Part shown: positions 45,430 through 57,012 of the stretch, piece by piece
Position numbering within the stretch: the stretch's first letter is position 1
How the letters are laid out: each line of letters opens with the position of its first letter
From: Rhinopomastus cyanomelas
Lineage: Eukaryota; Chordata; Aves; Bucerotiformes; Rhinopomastidae
Length of the DNA: 64,000 nt
Direction: 5' to 3'
Assembly: GCA_013400115.1 (NCBI GenBank)
Contig: VXBP01004053.1
Coordinates: 369,551-433,550, forward strand
Notes under the pieces: generated by a model
Database searches by the model: none
What the model was told of the DNA's origin: nothing
The model's input: the letters and a program-made list of their open reading frames with translations, nothing else
Position numbers and translations under genes: made by a program

Positions 45430-45872
45430 TGTCCTGATTTTGTGTGGGTCAGAGTTAATTTTATCCCTAGGAACTGGTACAATGTGGGTTTTATTTAGGA
45501 AGCGACTAATGTTGGTAAAACAGTGATGTTTTAGTAGTGCTTACCCTGAGTTACAGAGGTTTTAGTTTTCCCATGCTCTGGAAGCAAGGAAGTGCACAAA
45601 AAGCTGTGGGGGAGCATGGCCAGGACAGCTGACTTGAACTAGCCAAAGGGCAATTACATACTGAAGAGATCATGATCAGTGTACAAACTTGGAATTGGCT
45701 GGGAAGGGCCAATTGCTTCTCCAAGAACTGTCGGGGCATCAGTCAGCAGGGTGCATTGTGCATTACTTGTCTGGGGTTTTATTTCTCTATCTTTTAATCT
45801 TCATTTTAATTACTGTTATTATTGTTACTAGTATTATTTCAGTCATTAAACTGTTCTTAACTCACAAGTTCA
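45430..45872 (+). mobile_element. Solo LTR of an avian endogenous retrovirus (ERVL-like)
   Basis: The element starts TGTCCTGATTTTGTG and ends near ...CACAAGTTCA, about 440 bp. The internal order (GAGTTAATTTTATCCCTAGG, GGACAGCTGACTTGAACTAG, GGGCATCAGTCAGCAGG, GTGCATTACTTGTCTGGGG, then a T-rich end with ATTAAA at 45845-45850) matches a widespread bird LTR known to me from other genomes. No gag, pol or env sequence adjoins it, so it is a solo LTR. A CR1 inserted right at its 3' edge, which hides one target-site duplicate. Confidence 0.8.
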
Positions 45873-47508
45873 TAGGATCATAGGATGTTAGGGGTTGGAA
45901 GGGACCCAAGAGATCATCGAGTCCAACCCCCCTGCCGGAGCAGGACAAAACTATCTAACACAGATCACAGAGGAACACATCCAGGCAGGCCTTGAAAGTC
46001 CCCAGAGAAGGAGACTCCACGACCTCCCTGGGGAGTCTGTTCCAGTGCTCCGTGACCCTCACAGCAAAGAAGTTCCCCCTTGTGTTGAGGCGGAACCTCC
46101 TCTGCTGCAACTTACACCCATTGTTCCTTGTCCTGTCACAGGGAGCAAGTGAAAAGAGCCTGTCCCCCCACTCCTGGCCAGCCTTCAGGTACTTATAAAC
46201 ATTGGTCAAATCTCCCCTAAGTCTTCTCTTCTCCAGACTAAAAAGCCCCAAGTCCCTCAGCCTCTCCTCATCAGCCATGCCCTCCTGTCCCCTAATCATC
46301 CTCGTAGCCCTCCGCTGNNNNNNNNNNNNNNNNNNNNNNNNNNNNNNNNNNNNNNNNNNNNNNNNNNNNNNNNNNNNNNNNNNNNNNNNNNNNNNNNNNN
46401 NNNNNNNNNNNNNNNNNNNNNNNNNNNNNNNNNNNNNNNNNNNNNNNNNNNNNNNNNNNNNNNNNNNNNNNNNNNNNNNNNNNNNNNNNNNNNNNNNNNN
46501 NNNNNNNNNNNNNNNNNNNNNNNNNNNNNNNNNNNNNNNNNNNNNNNNNNNNNNNNNNNNNNNNNNNNNNNNNNNNNNNNNNNNNNNNNNNNNNNNNNNN
46601 NNNNNNNNNNNNNNNNNNNNNNNNNNNNNNNNNNNNNNNNNNNNNNNNNNNNNNNNNNNNNNNNNNNNNNNNNNNNNNNNNNNNNNNNNNNNNNNNNNNN
46701 NNNNNNNNNNNNNNNNNNNNNNNNNNNNNNNNNNNNNNNNNNNNNNNNNNNNNNNNNNNNNNNNNNNNNNNNNNNNNNNNNNNNNNNNNNNNNNNNNNNN
46801 NNNNNNNNNNNNNNNNNNNNNNNNNNNNNNNNNNNNNNNNNNNNNNNNNNNNNNNNNNNNNNNNNNNNNNNNNNNNNNNNNNNNNNNNNNNNNNNNNNNN
46901 NNNNNNNNNNNNNNNNNNNNNNNNNNNNNNNNNNNNNNNNNNNNNNNNNNNNNNNNNNNNNNNNNNNNNNNNNNNNNNNNNNNTATCAAGGCTGCCTCCT
47001 CGCTCAGTAGTGCCCCTGCACCTTCCTTGTTCTTCCTCTTTCTACTGATGTATTTGTAGAAGCCTTTCTTGTTCTCTTTTACTTCCTTTGCCACCTTCAG
47101 TTCCAAGAGAGCTTTGGCCTTCCTTGTTGCTTTCCTACAAGCCCTGACTACTTCCCTATAGTTCTCCCAAGTGACCAATCCCTTCTTCCATGAATTGTAA
47201 GATTCCCTCTTGCCTGAGATTACCTTCAGGAGCTCCTTATTCAACCATGCAGGTCTCCTAGCACGTCTACCTGATTTTTTATTCAGGGGAATGCACCTAG
47301 CTTGAGCCTGGAGGCAGTGGTCTTTAAAAATTAGCCAACTTTCTTGAGCTCCTTTCCCCTCCAGAGCCTTAGCCCATGGGACTTCTGCCAGCATGTCCCT
47401 GAAGAGCACAAAGTTAGCTCTGCAGAAGTCCAGGATCGCAATTCTACTGGTTGGGTTTTTTCTTTTCCCATGGCAGAAATGGGGGGTAGATTTAGAGCGT
47501 GGGGTCAC
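45873..47508 (-). mobile_element. Long CR1 LINE with endonuclease-RT linker, containing an assembly gap
   Basis: The tail at 45873 (ATAGGATCATAGGATGTTAG) reads on the minus strand. The right flank of the gap keeps an open frame with CR1 ORF2 linker wording: LDFCRANFVLFRDMLAEVP, GRRARRPAWLNKELLKVISG, KENKKGFYKYISRKRKNKEG. The left flank encodes QRRATRMIRGQEG to the C-terminus. N fills 46318-46983 over the RT core. The copy is 5'-truncated within the endonuclease part near 47508. Confidence 0.95.
46318..46983. other. Assembly gap of 666 N
   Basis: A run of N inside a CR1 copy over the expected RT core; the true content is unknown. Confidence 0.99.
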
Positions 47509-48116
47509 GGAATGAGCAAGCAGCTCACAGTGTTTAATTGCTGGTTGCAGTTAAACCATTACACTCGTGTACATCAAATAGAGTAAACTGTCTTGAAGAG
47601 TGTAATCTGCCCCAGCAGCATCATCAGCTGGCATTGGCTAGATAAGAATTACATGTTTTCCTGGGCATTTATCTTTTACGTTTGAAACCTCCGGGTCATT
47701 TTAATTCACTAGCTAATGCTGAGACAATGCTGGGCAGCAGGAGATGTGAGAGGGTCAGAAAGTCTCCAGCTCCCTGTAATTTGTTGATTTGCTTGTTAGA
47801 ACCTTAGGAAAGGTAGGTAGAAGGGTAGCTTGTCTGGGTTTTAGTGTTATTGATCAGGACTTGGGATAGTAATTGAAATGAATAGATTTACACAGTGATT
47901 TGTTAGATGGCAGGGGCTCTTGGCTTACAAACATACACTTAGAAGTGGTTTATTTTGAAGTGTAAAACACTAGAAAAGGCTTTCACATGAAAGCCATTCT
48001 GAAAGTAGGTGAAAACTGTATTTTGCGTGACCATCAGTTCTCTTATCTGTTTATAACTTTACTGAGATAGCTCCATTTGCTTGGGCTTGTTCTATGACTG
48101 AAAAAATGGATGCCCT
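47509..48116. other. Intergenic, nothing recognised
   Basis: Short stretch between two minus-strand CR1 copies; no exon or repeat recognised. Confidence 0.5.
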
Positions 48117-49095
48117 ATCATAGATTGGCTAGGATTGGAAAGGACCTTAAAGAGCATCTAGTTCCAACCCCTGAATAGGCAGGGACACCTTCACTAGAGC
48201 AGGTTACTCAGGGCCACATTCACATGGCCTTGAACACTTCCAGGGATGGGGCAGCCACAAATACCTTGGGCAACCTGTTCCAGCCTCTCACCACTCTCAC
48301 TGAAAAGAATTGGTCCTCATGTCTAACCTGAATCTCAGCTCTTCAAGTCTGGAACCCTTTCCCCTTGTCCTCTCACTACGTCCGTGTGTAAAGCCCCTAC
48401 CTCAGCTGTCTTGTAGCCCCCTTCAGATATTGGAAAGCTGCTAGAAGGTCACCTGGGATCCTCCTCCAGGCTGAACAATCCCAACTTGCTCAGCCCATCT
48501 TCATAGATGAGGTGCTCCAGCCCTCTGATCATTTCACTTGCTCTCCTCTGGACACGTTCCAGGAGCTCTATCTCTTTCTTATGTTGGGGACTCCAGAACT
48601 GGACACAATACTCCAGGTGGAGTCTCACAACTGCAAAGCAGAGGGGGAGAATCACTTCCCTTGACTGTCACTGCTTCTTTTGATGCAGTCCAGGACACGG
48701 CTGGCTTTCTGGGCTGCAAGCATACACTGACAGTTCCCATTAAACTTCTGCTCCACCACCACCTGCAAGTCCTTCTCCTCAGGACTGTCTTCAATCCTTT
48801 CTCCTCCCAGTCTGCATTCATGCCTGGGATTGCCTTGACTTAGGTGCAGAACCTTGCACTTGCCCTTGCAGTTTGCACAGCCCACTTCTTGAGCCTGTCA
48901 AGGTCCCTCTGGATGGCCTCCTTTCCCTCCAGTGTGTTGATTTCACCACAGGGTTCAGTGTCATCTGCAAACTGACTGAGGGGGCACTCAATTCCACTGT
49001 CCATGTCGCCAACAAAGATGTTAAGTAGCACTGGTCTGAGTACTGACCCTTGAGGAACAGCACTCATCACACCTCTCGCTTTGGACACTGAGCCT
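48117..49095 (-). mobile_element. CR1 LINE, 5'-truncated, RT remnant
   Basis: Minus-strand frames: SAVPQGSVLRPVLLNIFVGD, QFADDTEPCGEIN, AIQRDLDRLKKWAVQ, RVQRRASEMIRGLEH, with frameshifts. The tail is at 48117 (TATCATAGATTGGCTAGG). It is the same subfamily as 17068-17940. Confidence 0.94.
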
Positions 49096-52000
49096 TTGAT
49101 CACAACTCTCATCACAGCTATTTTGAAAAGTTCATAGAACTGAAGACAAAAAGTTAGCGTTATATGATATGCATCAACTCCCCTCATTTTTTCCAAATCA
49201 TCACTGTAGTTACAGATTGGCACCTAACTCATTGTTGTCTTTACTGATTGTGATATTAACTTATTTCTTCATCAGTGAGTAAAACTACGTGATATCCCAA
49301 CCTTACTGTTTGCTTTTCCTCAGTAGAGCTGATGCATGCACCTTTCAAATTGTACTACAGATGCCTGTAATATTAAAAAAAATATGTTCAGTATCATTGC
49401 AGCTGTTGTATGTACTTGGGAATGTGATGCTTACCTTTCAACTTGAGTTGTCTTGCCCTGTGAGAGGACATTTACAACCTGCATCTCTGATTGTTTCTTC
49501 ATGTAATAAACAAACTGTTGGTATAAGACAATTGTTTGGTGTCATGAGTTTTAAGTAGCAACTGAATGAGCCAGGTGAGCATGGATGATCACCTTCATCA
49601 GTTGCTGTTACTCCTTGCACTAACTCTTTCCTTCTGGTTCTACCAGTGCGAAGTCTTCCTCAATGACAGAAAGGATTTGGCAGTGCAAGTTCGTTAGTTT
49701 ACTTGTTAGAGGCTTGTCTTGTAGAGCAATATCCTGTTTCTGGGACAGTGGTGTCACCTCTGCATATAAAACACTTTCTATCAAGCAAACCATCTTTGGT
49801 GTTGTTCAGTCAACCCACGACAGATATCTAGCATAGGCTTATAGTTACCTTACAGTGGAAGGAAAAGGAAAAATTATTTTGATTCATCTTTCGTAATTTG
49901 GATGTCTGTTACGGGGAAGAATATGTTGAATGCACATGTTGTACATTTTTCCTTCATTCTAAAAGTGATTCAATCATTACAGGGAAAAGAAAAAGATTAT
50001 TTTTAAGTCTGATCAGTGACAGAAGAAAAGCAGGTAGGGTCACATAGCAGGGCAAAAGGAGGGGGTGGGATCCCTCGTTGGTATTAGTCCTTAGCTCAGC
50101 ATAAGCCAGGCAAGAAGTTGCACCTTCAGAGCAAGGCAAAGGTCATTTGTTGCAGCCGAGCTCTGGGCTGCAGGGGACAGTTGGCATGTGCTCTTGTTGT
50201 GCCCCTGCCAGCTTCAAAGGGGAATTACTTTAGCCAAGAGACTGCCAAGCCAAGGTCAAGTGACTGCCTGTGTATTTATAGCAGCAGAGCAGTGCCCAGA
50301 CTAGCAAAGGAAAATCAGCAGGTCTAGGCTGTCATCTCCAGCTCAGGTTCCCTGTGTGGCTTGTGCGATAGAAGTCTGGTTTACGTAATGAATTCTGTCA
50401 TGATCTTGTTAGCAGGTGTAAAAAAATGAAAGCAGATTGGGTTACTGTATGAATGAGATGCAGTGGGCTCCAGCAAAGAGTGCTCTGTAAAACTGGGATT
50501 GGCCAGTCTTCTGATAGCACTGCAGGATCCAAAGTGTAGTGCTATCATCACAGAAATTGAAAAAGAGAAAATCTAAGTGTTTCTGGCTGTTAAGGCCTTG
50601 GAGGTAGTGGTTCTGGGAGTCTCATGCTATTCAGACCAGTGTTCTTCACTGATACAATGTCTTGCTTGGTATTGCAAATGGTTGTGGATATTTCTGCCTC
50701 AAAGTGCAAGGTAAATAAGCAGCTGTGAAGTACATGTGTCAGGAAGTCATGTAATGTTATGCTAGTTACGTAACTCATCGTGTCCTTATCTGTGATGTTT
50801 ACATTGTGCTGCGATGCTTGTATAACCCTCACCTTTTTTCAGGTATCTGGGTCAGGAAGTAAAGGGTGCTTTCCTACCAAATGACTTTCTTATAAGCCCT
50901 TTATTGCTCCCACTCTGAGTGTGCAGAGTCTTCTGATTATTCTGATCCCCCTCTGACTGGACTGAAGATTGAAAAATGCAGTGGGGATGGTCCTGCTTGT
51001 ACTAATCTGTGGTTTCCTCCAGGAGGGAAATGAAGATGAGAGCCATATCATTGGATGGCCTTCTTGGCATCTGTCTGTGATGACAACTTTCTCGTTTGTG
51101 TGCTGGAGGGATAAATTTGTTAGCAAGCCAGCTTGGTGCCAAGGTAGTGTTTATTCTCCTGATGGCTATCTTTTGCTGTGCTCTGCTTGGAGCTTCAGCC
51201 TAAAAGTCCAACTGTAACAACAACTGTTTCTGTGGAGGTTTAAAGGGCTTGGGGAAGAATACAGCTGAAGAATTCATTTTGTGCTCTGGGATCACACAAT
51301 CTGATTCACATTTCCAGGCACAAGCAATATTATGCCGTGGCGTCTCATAGCATGTTGCATCTGGCTCTGTCCTGCCTATCTTGGCTGCCCATTTGCTTCA
51401 GCACTATTAACTCCACCAAGGTTATATTTCAGCTCTGTTATCAGTGAAATCAACTCTGTCTTGAATTCTGTGTCAGGGTAACACTTCTGTGTTGTATATA
51501 CCAAGCTCTGAAGTACCTGCAATGGTGACATCTCAGTTGATTATTCATTTTCATAGTCTTTTCTATTATCCAGTTACTCTTTTGACCCTGGATCAGATTT
51601 TTCTTGCAGTTATGGTATCAGCAATCTATATGAAAGCTCTGTTGTCTTTAATGATATATGTAGCATCCAAACTTAAGTTCCCTTCAGTCCTGTCTTTCAG
51701 GTCATTGCTTCTCAGCCTGAGAAACCTTAGGAAACTTTACCCAAGCATTAACTGATCTCTCATTTTCCTCATGGCTCCAAATATTTTTGTTAGAATATAC
51801 AAATGTGCTCTTAATATGTGTTTTAATGGTGTCCATTTGCTGGGTGCAAAAAACATAAACTCTGAAACAAACTTTTACAGAATTTGTGGTTCAAGCAAAG
51901 CTGGGAGACACCAGTATCAAGAAACAATATAAAGGGGCTGTAAAAATTGCACCAGGGCCCAGGGGTTTATAATTTGCTACCAAATGAGGAAGAAATTGAG

Positions 52001-53255
52001 ACTGCTATCATGAAGCAAAACTTCAGGGCTTCTAAAGAACTTAATGCATGATCAGCACTTTGAGTGACAGCCTCTGCTATTATTTATTTCCACTGCATTT
52101 CATGTTGTAGGAAGACAGACAAGTGAATAAGGGAAGGGTTGTAATTGAGAATCAAAGCATAGATAAAGCTGCGGGAGAATGCTAGAGACTGTAGGGGCGA
52201 CAGACTCACCAGAACAACTGACAGAGCAGTTTACACACACGACCAACAAAATCATAAGCTAGGGGTTTTATGAGGGGCAAATTAGGAATAGTCAACAGAA
52301 GAGAAAGAGAAGGAAACACCACAAATGAAATAAGGAGATCTGGCTGGTTTTCCTGAGCGCTAGGAGTCAGTCTGCTTAGAGATTGCTGGCAAGTTCCTCC
52401 ACTTCTCAGAGACAAACTTCTGCATCCGTGCTCCGTCTAAAAGTGCTTTGAAACTTGCAGGCAACAAGCAAGCTACAGCACTGAATGGGTTTTTAAGAAG
52501 TGCTGTGTGGGTCAGAGCAAGGGGTCATTTAGTCCAATATCCTATCACTTACTATAGTGAAAAAGAAAGACAAGAAGCATGACAAATACTGAGAGAAACT
52601 CTGTTGGGTATGCCCTGCTGACTGCAAGCACCTAGTGGTTTATAAATTGAGTTTGCTGGTAAATCTGTCATTTGTTGGAATTCACAGTAGTTAAGTCCTA
52701 CCAACACCCTGGCAAGAAGTCCCCAAAGCAACACCAGCAGTAGGAGGACACAGTGGTTAAACCCTAGGATGATCTGGCCACAATGGTTTTCAGAATTAAC
52801 TCCAGTACAAAATCCCACATCTAAATCAGCCATACTTGGGGCAATTAAATTTTGGAGTTACAGCATGAAAAACACATGGGACATTAAGTCCAAGCTCCTG
52901 AGTAGAAATATTTTCAGCTCATGGCTATGTTTGCTTTATAGTAATTTTAACATTCTTGTTTTAACTTTTCTTAACAAGGCATCTCCAGTAATGCCCATTT
53001 GGAAGCAACTATCCAGGCAAAGCAAAAACTCCCACTGTGAATGAAGGTGATAGTCTCAGGCATTTTAAGCTACTCACTCAAACAAGTAAGCAAGACCACT
53101 GTCTGCGTAACCTAGCCCTTAGGAAGGTAAATCCATCTTCTTCAGCTCACAAGACCCCTTGCAAGGACAAAGGTCTCATACCTGCAAACTGCTTGTTTCA
53201 AGGGCTCGTAAACTTCTTTACCTTGGGTAGCATCTTCTTCTATCCTGCTCTGTCA
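49096..53255. other. Intergenic, nothing firmly recognised
   Basis: About 4.2 kb without a clear exon, CR1 or RNA gene. A faint match to an ancient amniote repeat lies near 52505-52545 (see findings). Confidence 0.45.
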
Positions 53256-53322
53256 GGGGGATTGGACTAGATGATCTTTCAAGGTCCCTTCCAGTCCCAA
53301 TGTTTGGTGATTCTGTGTGACT
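53256..53322 (+). mobile_element. CR1 3' tail fragment
   Basis: GATTGGACTAGATGATCTTT, CAAGGTCCCTTCCAGTCCCA and GGTGATTCTGTGTGA: a CR1 terminus without coding sequence. Confidence 0.85.
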
Positions 53323-53524
53323 AATTCGGACATCATAAGCTGACCAAAAGAAGACAGTCTTTTGACCACCTGTGGAATGACAACGTGGAGAGAAAATATT
53401 AATGTTGACAATGCTTGGTTTTCCTTAAAAAGAGTACAAAAGATTTCCTTTACCAGATAAAAAAAGCCATTTAATATCTAATCACACCTTTATGTCTTGA
53501 AAGCAGTTACAATATTGGTTAGTC

Positions 53525-53830
53525 ATAGAATCATGGAATCATCATAGCTGGAAAGGATCTCCAGGATTATCAAGTCCAACCCTCATCCCAACATCTCCCT
53601 AACCCCTAGACCATGGCCTCAAGTGCTAGATCTACTCAGTTTTTAAACACCTCCAGGGATGGTGACTCCACCACCTGCCTGGGCAGCCTGTTCCAGTGCC
53701 CAACCACTCTCTCAGTAAAAAACTTCTCCTAATATCCAATCTAAACCTCCCCTGATGCAGCTTGAGGCCATTTTCCCTCATCCTATCATCAGTACTTGGG
53801 AGCAGAGACCAGCACTTGCAGGTATTTGCT
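53525..53830 (-). mobile_element. CR1 LINE 3' part (older subfamily)
   Basis: CATAGAATCATGGAATCATC, AACACCTCCAGGGATGGTGA and TGCCTGGGCAGCCTGTTCCA on the minus strand. Confidence 0.93.
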
Positions 53831-56357
53831 TGTTTTCACTCTAAAATATCTTGTCCCACAGTCAGAATGTCAGATATTAACATTTTGCCATTTGTTTAGA
53901 CACTGCCAATGAGCAGAAGTAAACTCCAAGCATTTAGGCAAGGAAATTCCAAAGCACAAAGCACTGCTCTTCCTTTTCAGAGTCTGGAATCCAGTCAAAG
54001 GGTTTCAAAGCAGCATCTCAAGAAGGAATAGAAATGATGAACAGTGTTTAGAAGAGAGCACTGTCTATACATGTGTTGTGTTCGTAAAATGGAGTACCCA
54101 CAAAGTATTCTTAACCCAGAAATAGCTAAACTGTAAGTGCTTACAATTGCCATCCTTTTGTAACTGCATCTTTTTCAAGGCACGTGAAAGACAGTAGCAG
54201 GAGAGATAAAGCATGGAGTTTGGTCAGGTTTCAGTTTCCTGGTACACATAAACCATTAGACCTGCTGGAGTCGGATTTGTTACTTCCTTTGTAAGCACAA
54301 GTCAGGCAAAACAAAATTAATATGCATTTTACATTTTCTTCTTGAAATTTCTGTTTTCTTCTTCACATAGTTGCACAATCATTTTTCTATTAAACAGTTC
54401 GAGAAAGATTCGGTTAAAGTTTTACCGTAAGCCTGAACTCGGCACACAAAATGTGAGGTGCCTTTGTGTAGTCTGCAGGGAGTTGCTTACCTATTCCTCT
54501 CTGCTTTTGGAACGAGAGTTCCTACCCAGAAACATTAGCAGTCTTTATGCTTATTGACTCCAGTTACACCGAAGATAATCTTTATCCCTAGCACTTGAAA
54601 GGATGGTTGTAACTGCTGGACTTACTGCTGTCAACAAAACAGTGCTGAAGTTGCTTGCCCAGAGCCCTCACTTCTCCAGCAAACAGGGCAGGATACCAAC
54701 CTCCTCCCACTAGCACTCTGGACCTGAGTTGGGAAGACACAAAGTTCCAGTGCTTCCTTCCTTCCTCCTCTCCTAGAATGCTTGGTTTATGTTCCACCCA
54801 GAATCCGAAAAGGCAACACAGCACCAAACCTAATAATTTTACAGGCTCTACCTTTATGTGACTGTGGCCATGTTCTCTCCTGAGAACTAAGGAGTGCAAT
54901 TTCAGTAACACATGACAGAGGAGAGGGGTTCTCAAAACCACTAAACACAAGCTGGAATAAAATAATGAGCAGATTTTGCCACTTGAGTCACCTCAGGACA
55001 GCAACGGTGCCATCAGAGGAGTGGGACCAGAGTGGGCTGACATGCACGTACAGACAAAAGCATGCAGTGGAAGCAGAAACTGAGTGGTTGGGAAATGCAG
55101 AGAAGTCTGTGGAAAAGCCAAAAAACTGCCAAACTAGTTTGTTAATTAGTCAAAAAAGCATTGCCCACACAGATTGTTTTCTTTGTTCTTTATGTGGAGC
55201 ACGGCTCTGATAAAACAGGACAGGCCATTGTGTAATGTCTGTGCTGCACAGAAGGGTGCCCAGAACCTTGAGGACACGAACTACGAGGCAAGGCTCATTT
55301 GTGAAGATGGATCACCAATTAGTGTGCCAGCAGTGGTGGCTGGAGACCAGGTGAGGCTGAAAGAGAGGTACAAGTTATGAGAAACTATGCTGGAAGAGCC
55401 TGAGCTATATATATCAGGCACACATGCCAGTACAGATGACTGCTTGCTGAGCCTGGTTCCTGCTGAATTCAGTGCCCCCTGCTCCTGACTGCTTCTTCTG
55501 CCCGCTAACACTTCCTGCTGGTTGAACCAGCCCATCTCTCTTTTTCAGACTAAGCCAAATAAAGTTTTGTTTCTGCCTGTCAATCCCATTCCCAACTTTT
55601 TCTCATTTGTTTGATGAGATGATCCACTCAAAAACACAGTTAAAAAGCTTCTAAAGAGAGTTGACTGGTGGTCTGTGGAGCAGACACCCATGTGTTCTGT
55701 GGCAGGGGTCTCTGCGTTTGTGAGTTTTGTGTGTAAGACGGTCGACAACCAAGAACGGTCACACCAGAGGCAGCTAAAGAGACGATTAAAAGTCAAGGGA
55801 AACATGGGGCAGGTGGTTATTACTAGCTGTGCTTGGGACATGCTGGTACCAGTTTGGATGGATTCCTGTTTGTAGCGTTGCTATTTTCAGTAAATCTCAA
55901 AACACATCTTCCCCCACGCTTTTGAAACCAGCAGCGATCCTGAAACAAGAAGGTAGCATTTGTGAGCATACAGAAGGGATGATGTTGACTCAGGGCCGAC
56001 CTAGCACAGGTTTTGCTACCAGTTACTCTCCTGCTCCCTTTAAAAAATAAAATAAAACAAATCACTGTGAAGAGGGTTTCGCTCTTCCTGAGAAGGGAAA
56101 TTTCCACTTTGCATTTCAATGACAGGCATTCAGCCTCCTTCCCCTCCCCCACCCCTCCCTCTCCCCCTTCCCCCTGACTGTTTCCTGGGAAAACCCCCAG
56201 GACTTTCATTTTCCTTTTGAAATTTGCATTTCACTGAGCCCTCTCAAGCACCTTCTTTCTGAGCAAGTGACTGTGTGTGGCTGTGCCCGGGTTTCGGGGG
56301 ACGTGCTGGGCGGCCCATCTGGCTTCTGCAGTTGTTGAAGGGAGCCAGAGCCAGGTC
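53831..56357. other. Intergenic, nothing firmly recognised
   Basis: No exon or CR1 is seen. Two items are noted in the findings: a TATA-to-AATAAA arrangement at 55405-55563, and a C/T tract with a palindromic TTCCTGGGAA at 56115-56195. Confidence 0.45.
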
Positions 56358-56543
56358 ATAGAATCATAGAATCATAGAATCATTACGGATCGGAAGGGAC
56401 CTCGAAAGATCATCTAGTCCAATCCGCCTGCAACAGCAGGATCACCTAAACCAAGTCACACAGGAACCTGTCCAGTCGGGTCTTGAACATCTCCAGAGAA
56501 GGAGACTCCACAACCCCCCTGGGCAGCCTGTTCCAGTGCCCCA
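56358..56543 (-). mobile_element. Young CR1 3' end
   Basis: Three repeats of ATAGAATC(AT) are followed by ATTACGGATCGGAAGGGACC, reading on the minus strand, with truncation at about 56543. It is nearly identical, in inverted orientation, to the end of the CR1 at 56991-58563. Confidence 0.94.
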
Positions 56544-56968
56544 ACAAGATCTGCGGTATCAGCTTCCCGTGCTAGAAGAGCTGTAGTCCACGCAGGCTGT
56601 GTAGGTGCGGCTGTGGGTGGAGACAGGTGATCATACAGAGGGTGACACCGGCTTTGGGGAGATCCCCACACATATGGAGCATGAGGCAGCACACATGTGC
56701 AGGAGGCAGCACTTAGAGCTTTTTAACTCCATTGAGAATGTAGGAATTCCAGAACAACTGGACTGCCTGCATGTGATAGTCTGCAGCGTGAGTGGGTATT
56801 TAGCAAGGTGAATTCCAGTTAGCATCCTTGCTTCATGTTTTTACACTGATATGCCATCTGGCTGTGTACAGCAGATTTGCTATCCCTCATGCAGCCAATC
56901 TCTGGATTGGCTTCCAGAAGTAAATTCGGAAAAACTAGCTTCTGCTCTTGGGCACAGTGGATGCAGAT

Positions 56969-57012
56969 GGTGGAAGAGCCCACTAGGAGAGGTGGAAGAG
57001 CCCACTAGGAGA
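56969..57012. repeat. Perfect 2 x 22 bp tandem duplication at a CR1 5' edge
   Basis: The unit GGTGGAAGAGCCCACTAGGA plus GA occurs twice in direct succession. The second unit belongs to the CR1 frame (VEEPTRRGTLLDL); the first adds a partial, shifted copy. Confidence 0.95.

Noticed and set aside
45955..47508. Apparent minus-strand protein of 517 residues
   Set aside because: Most of its middle is N. The readable ends are CR1 ORF2.
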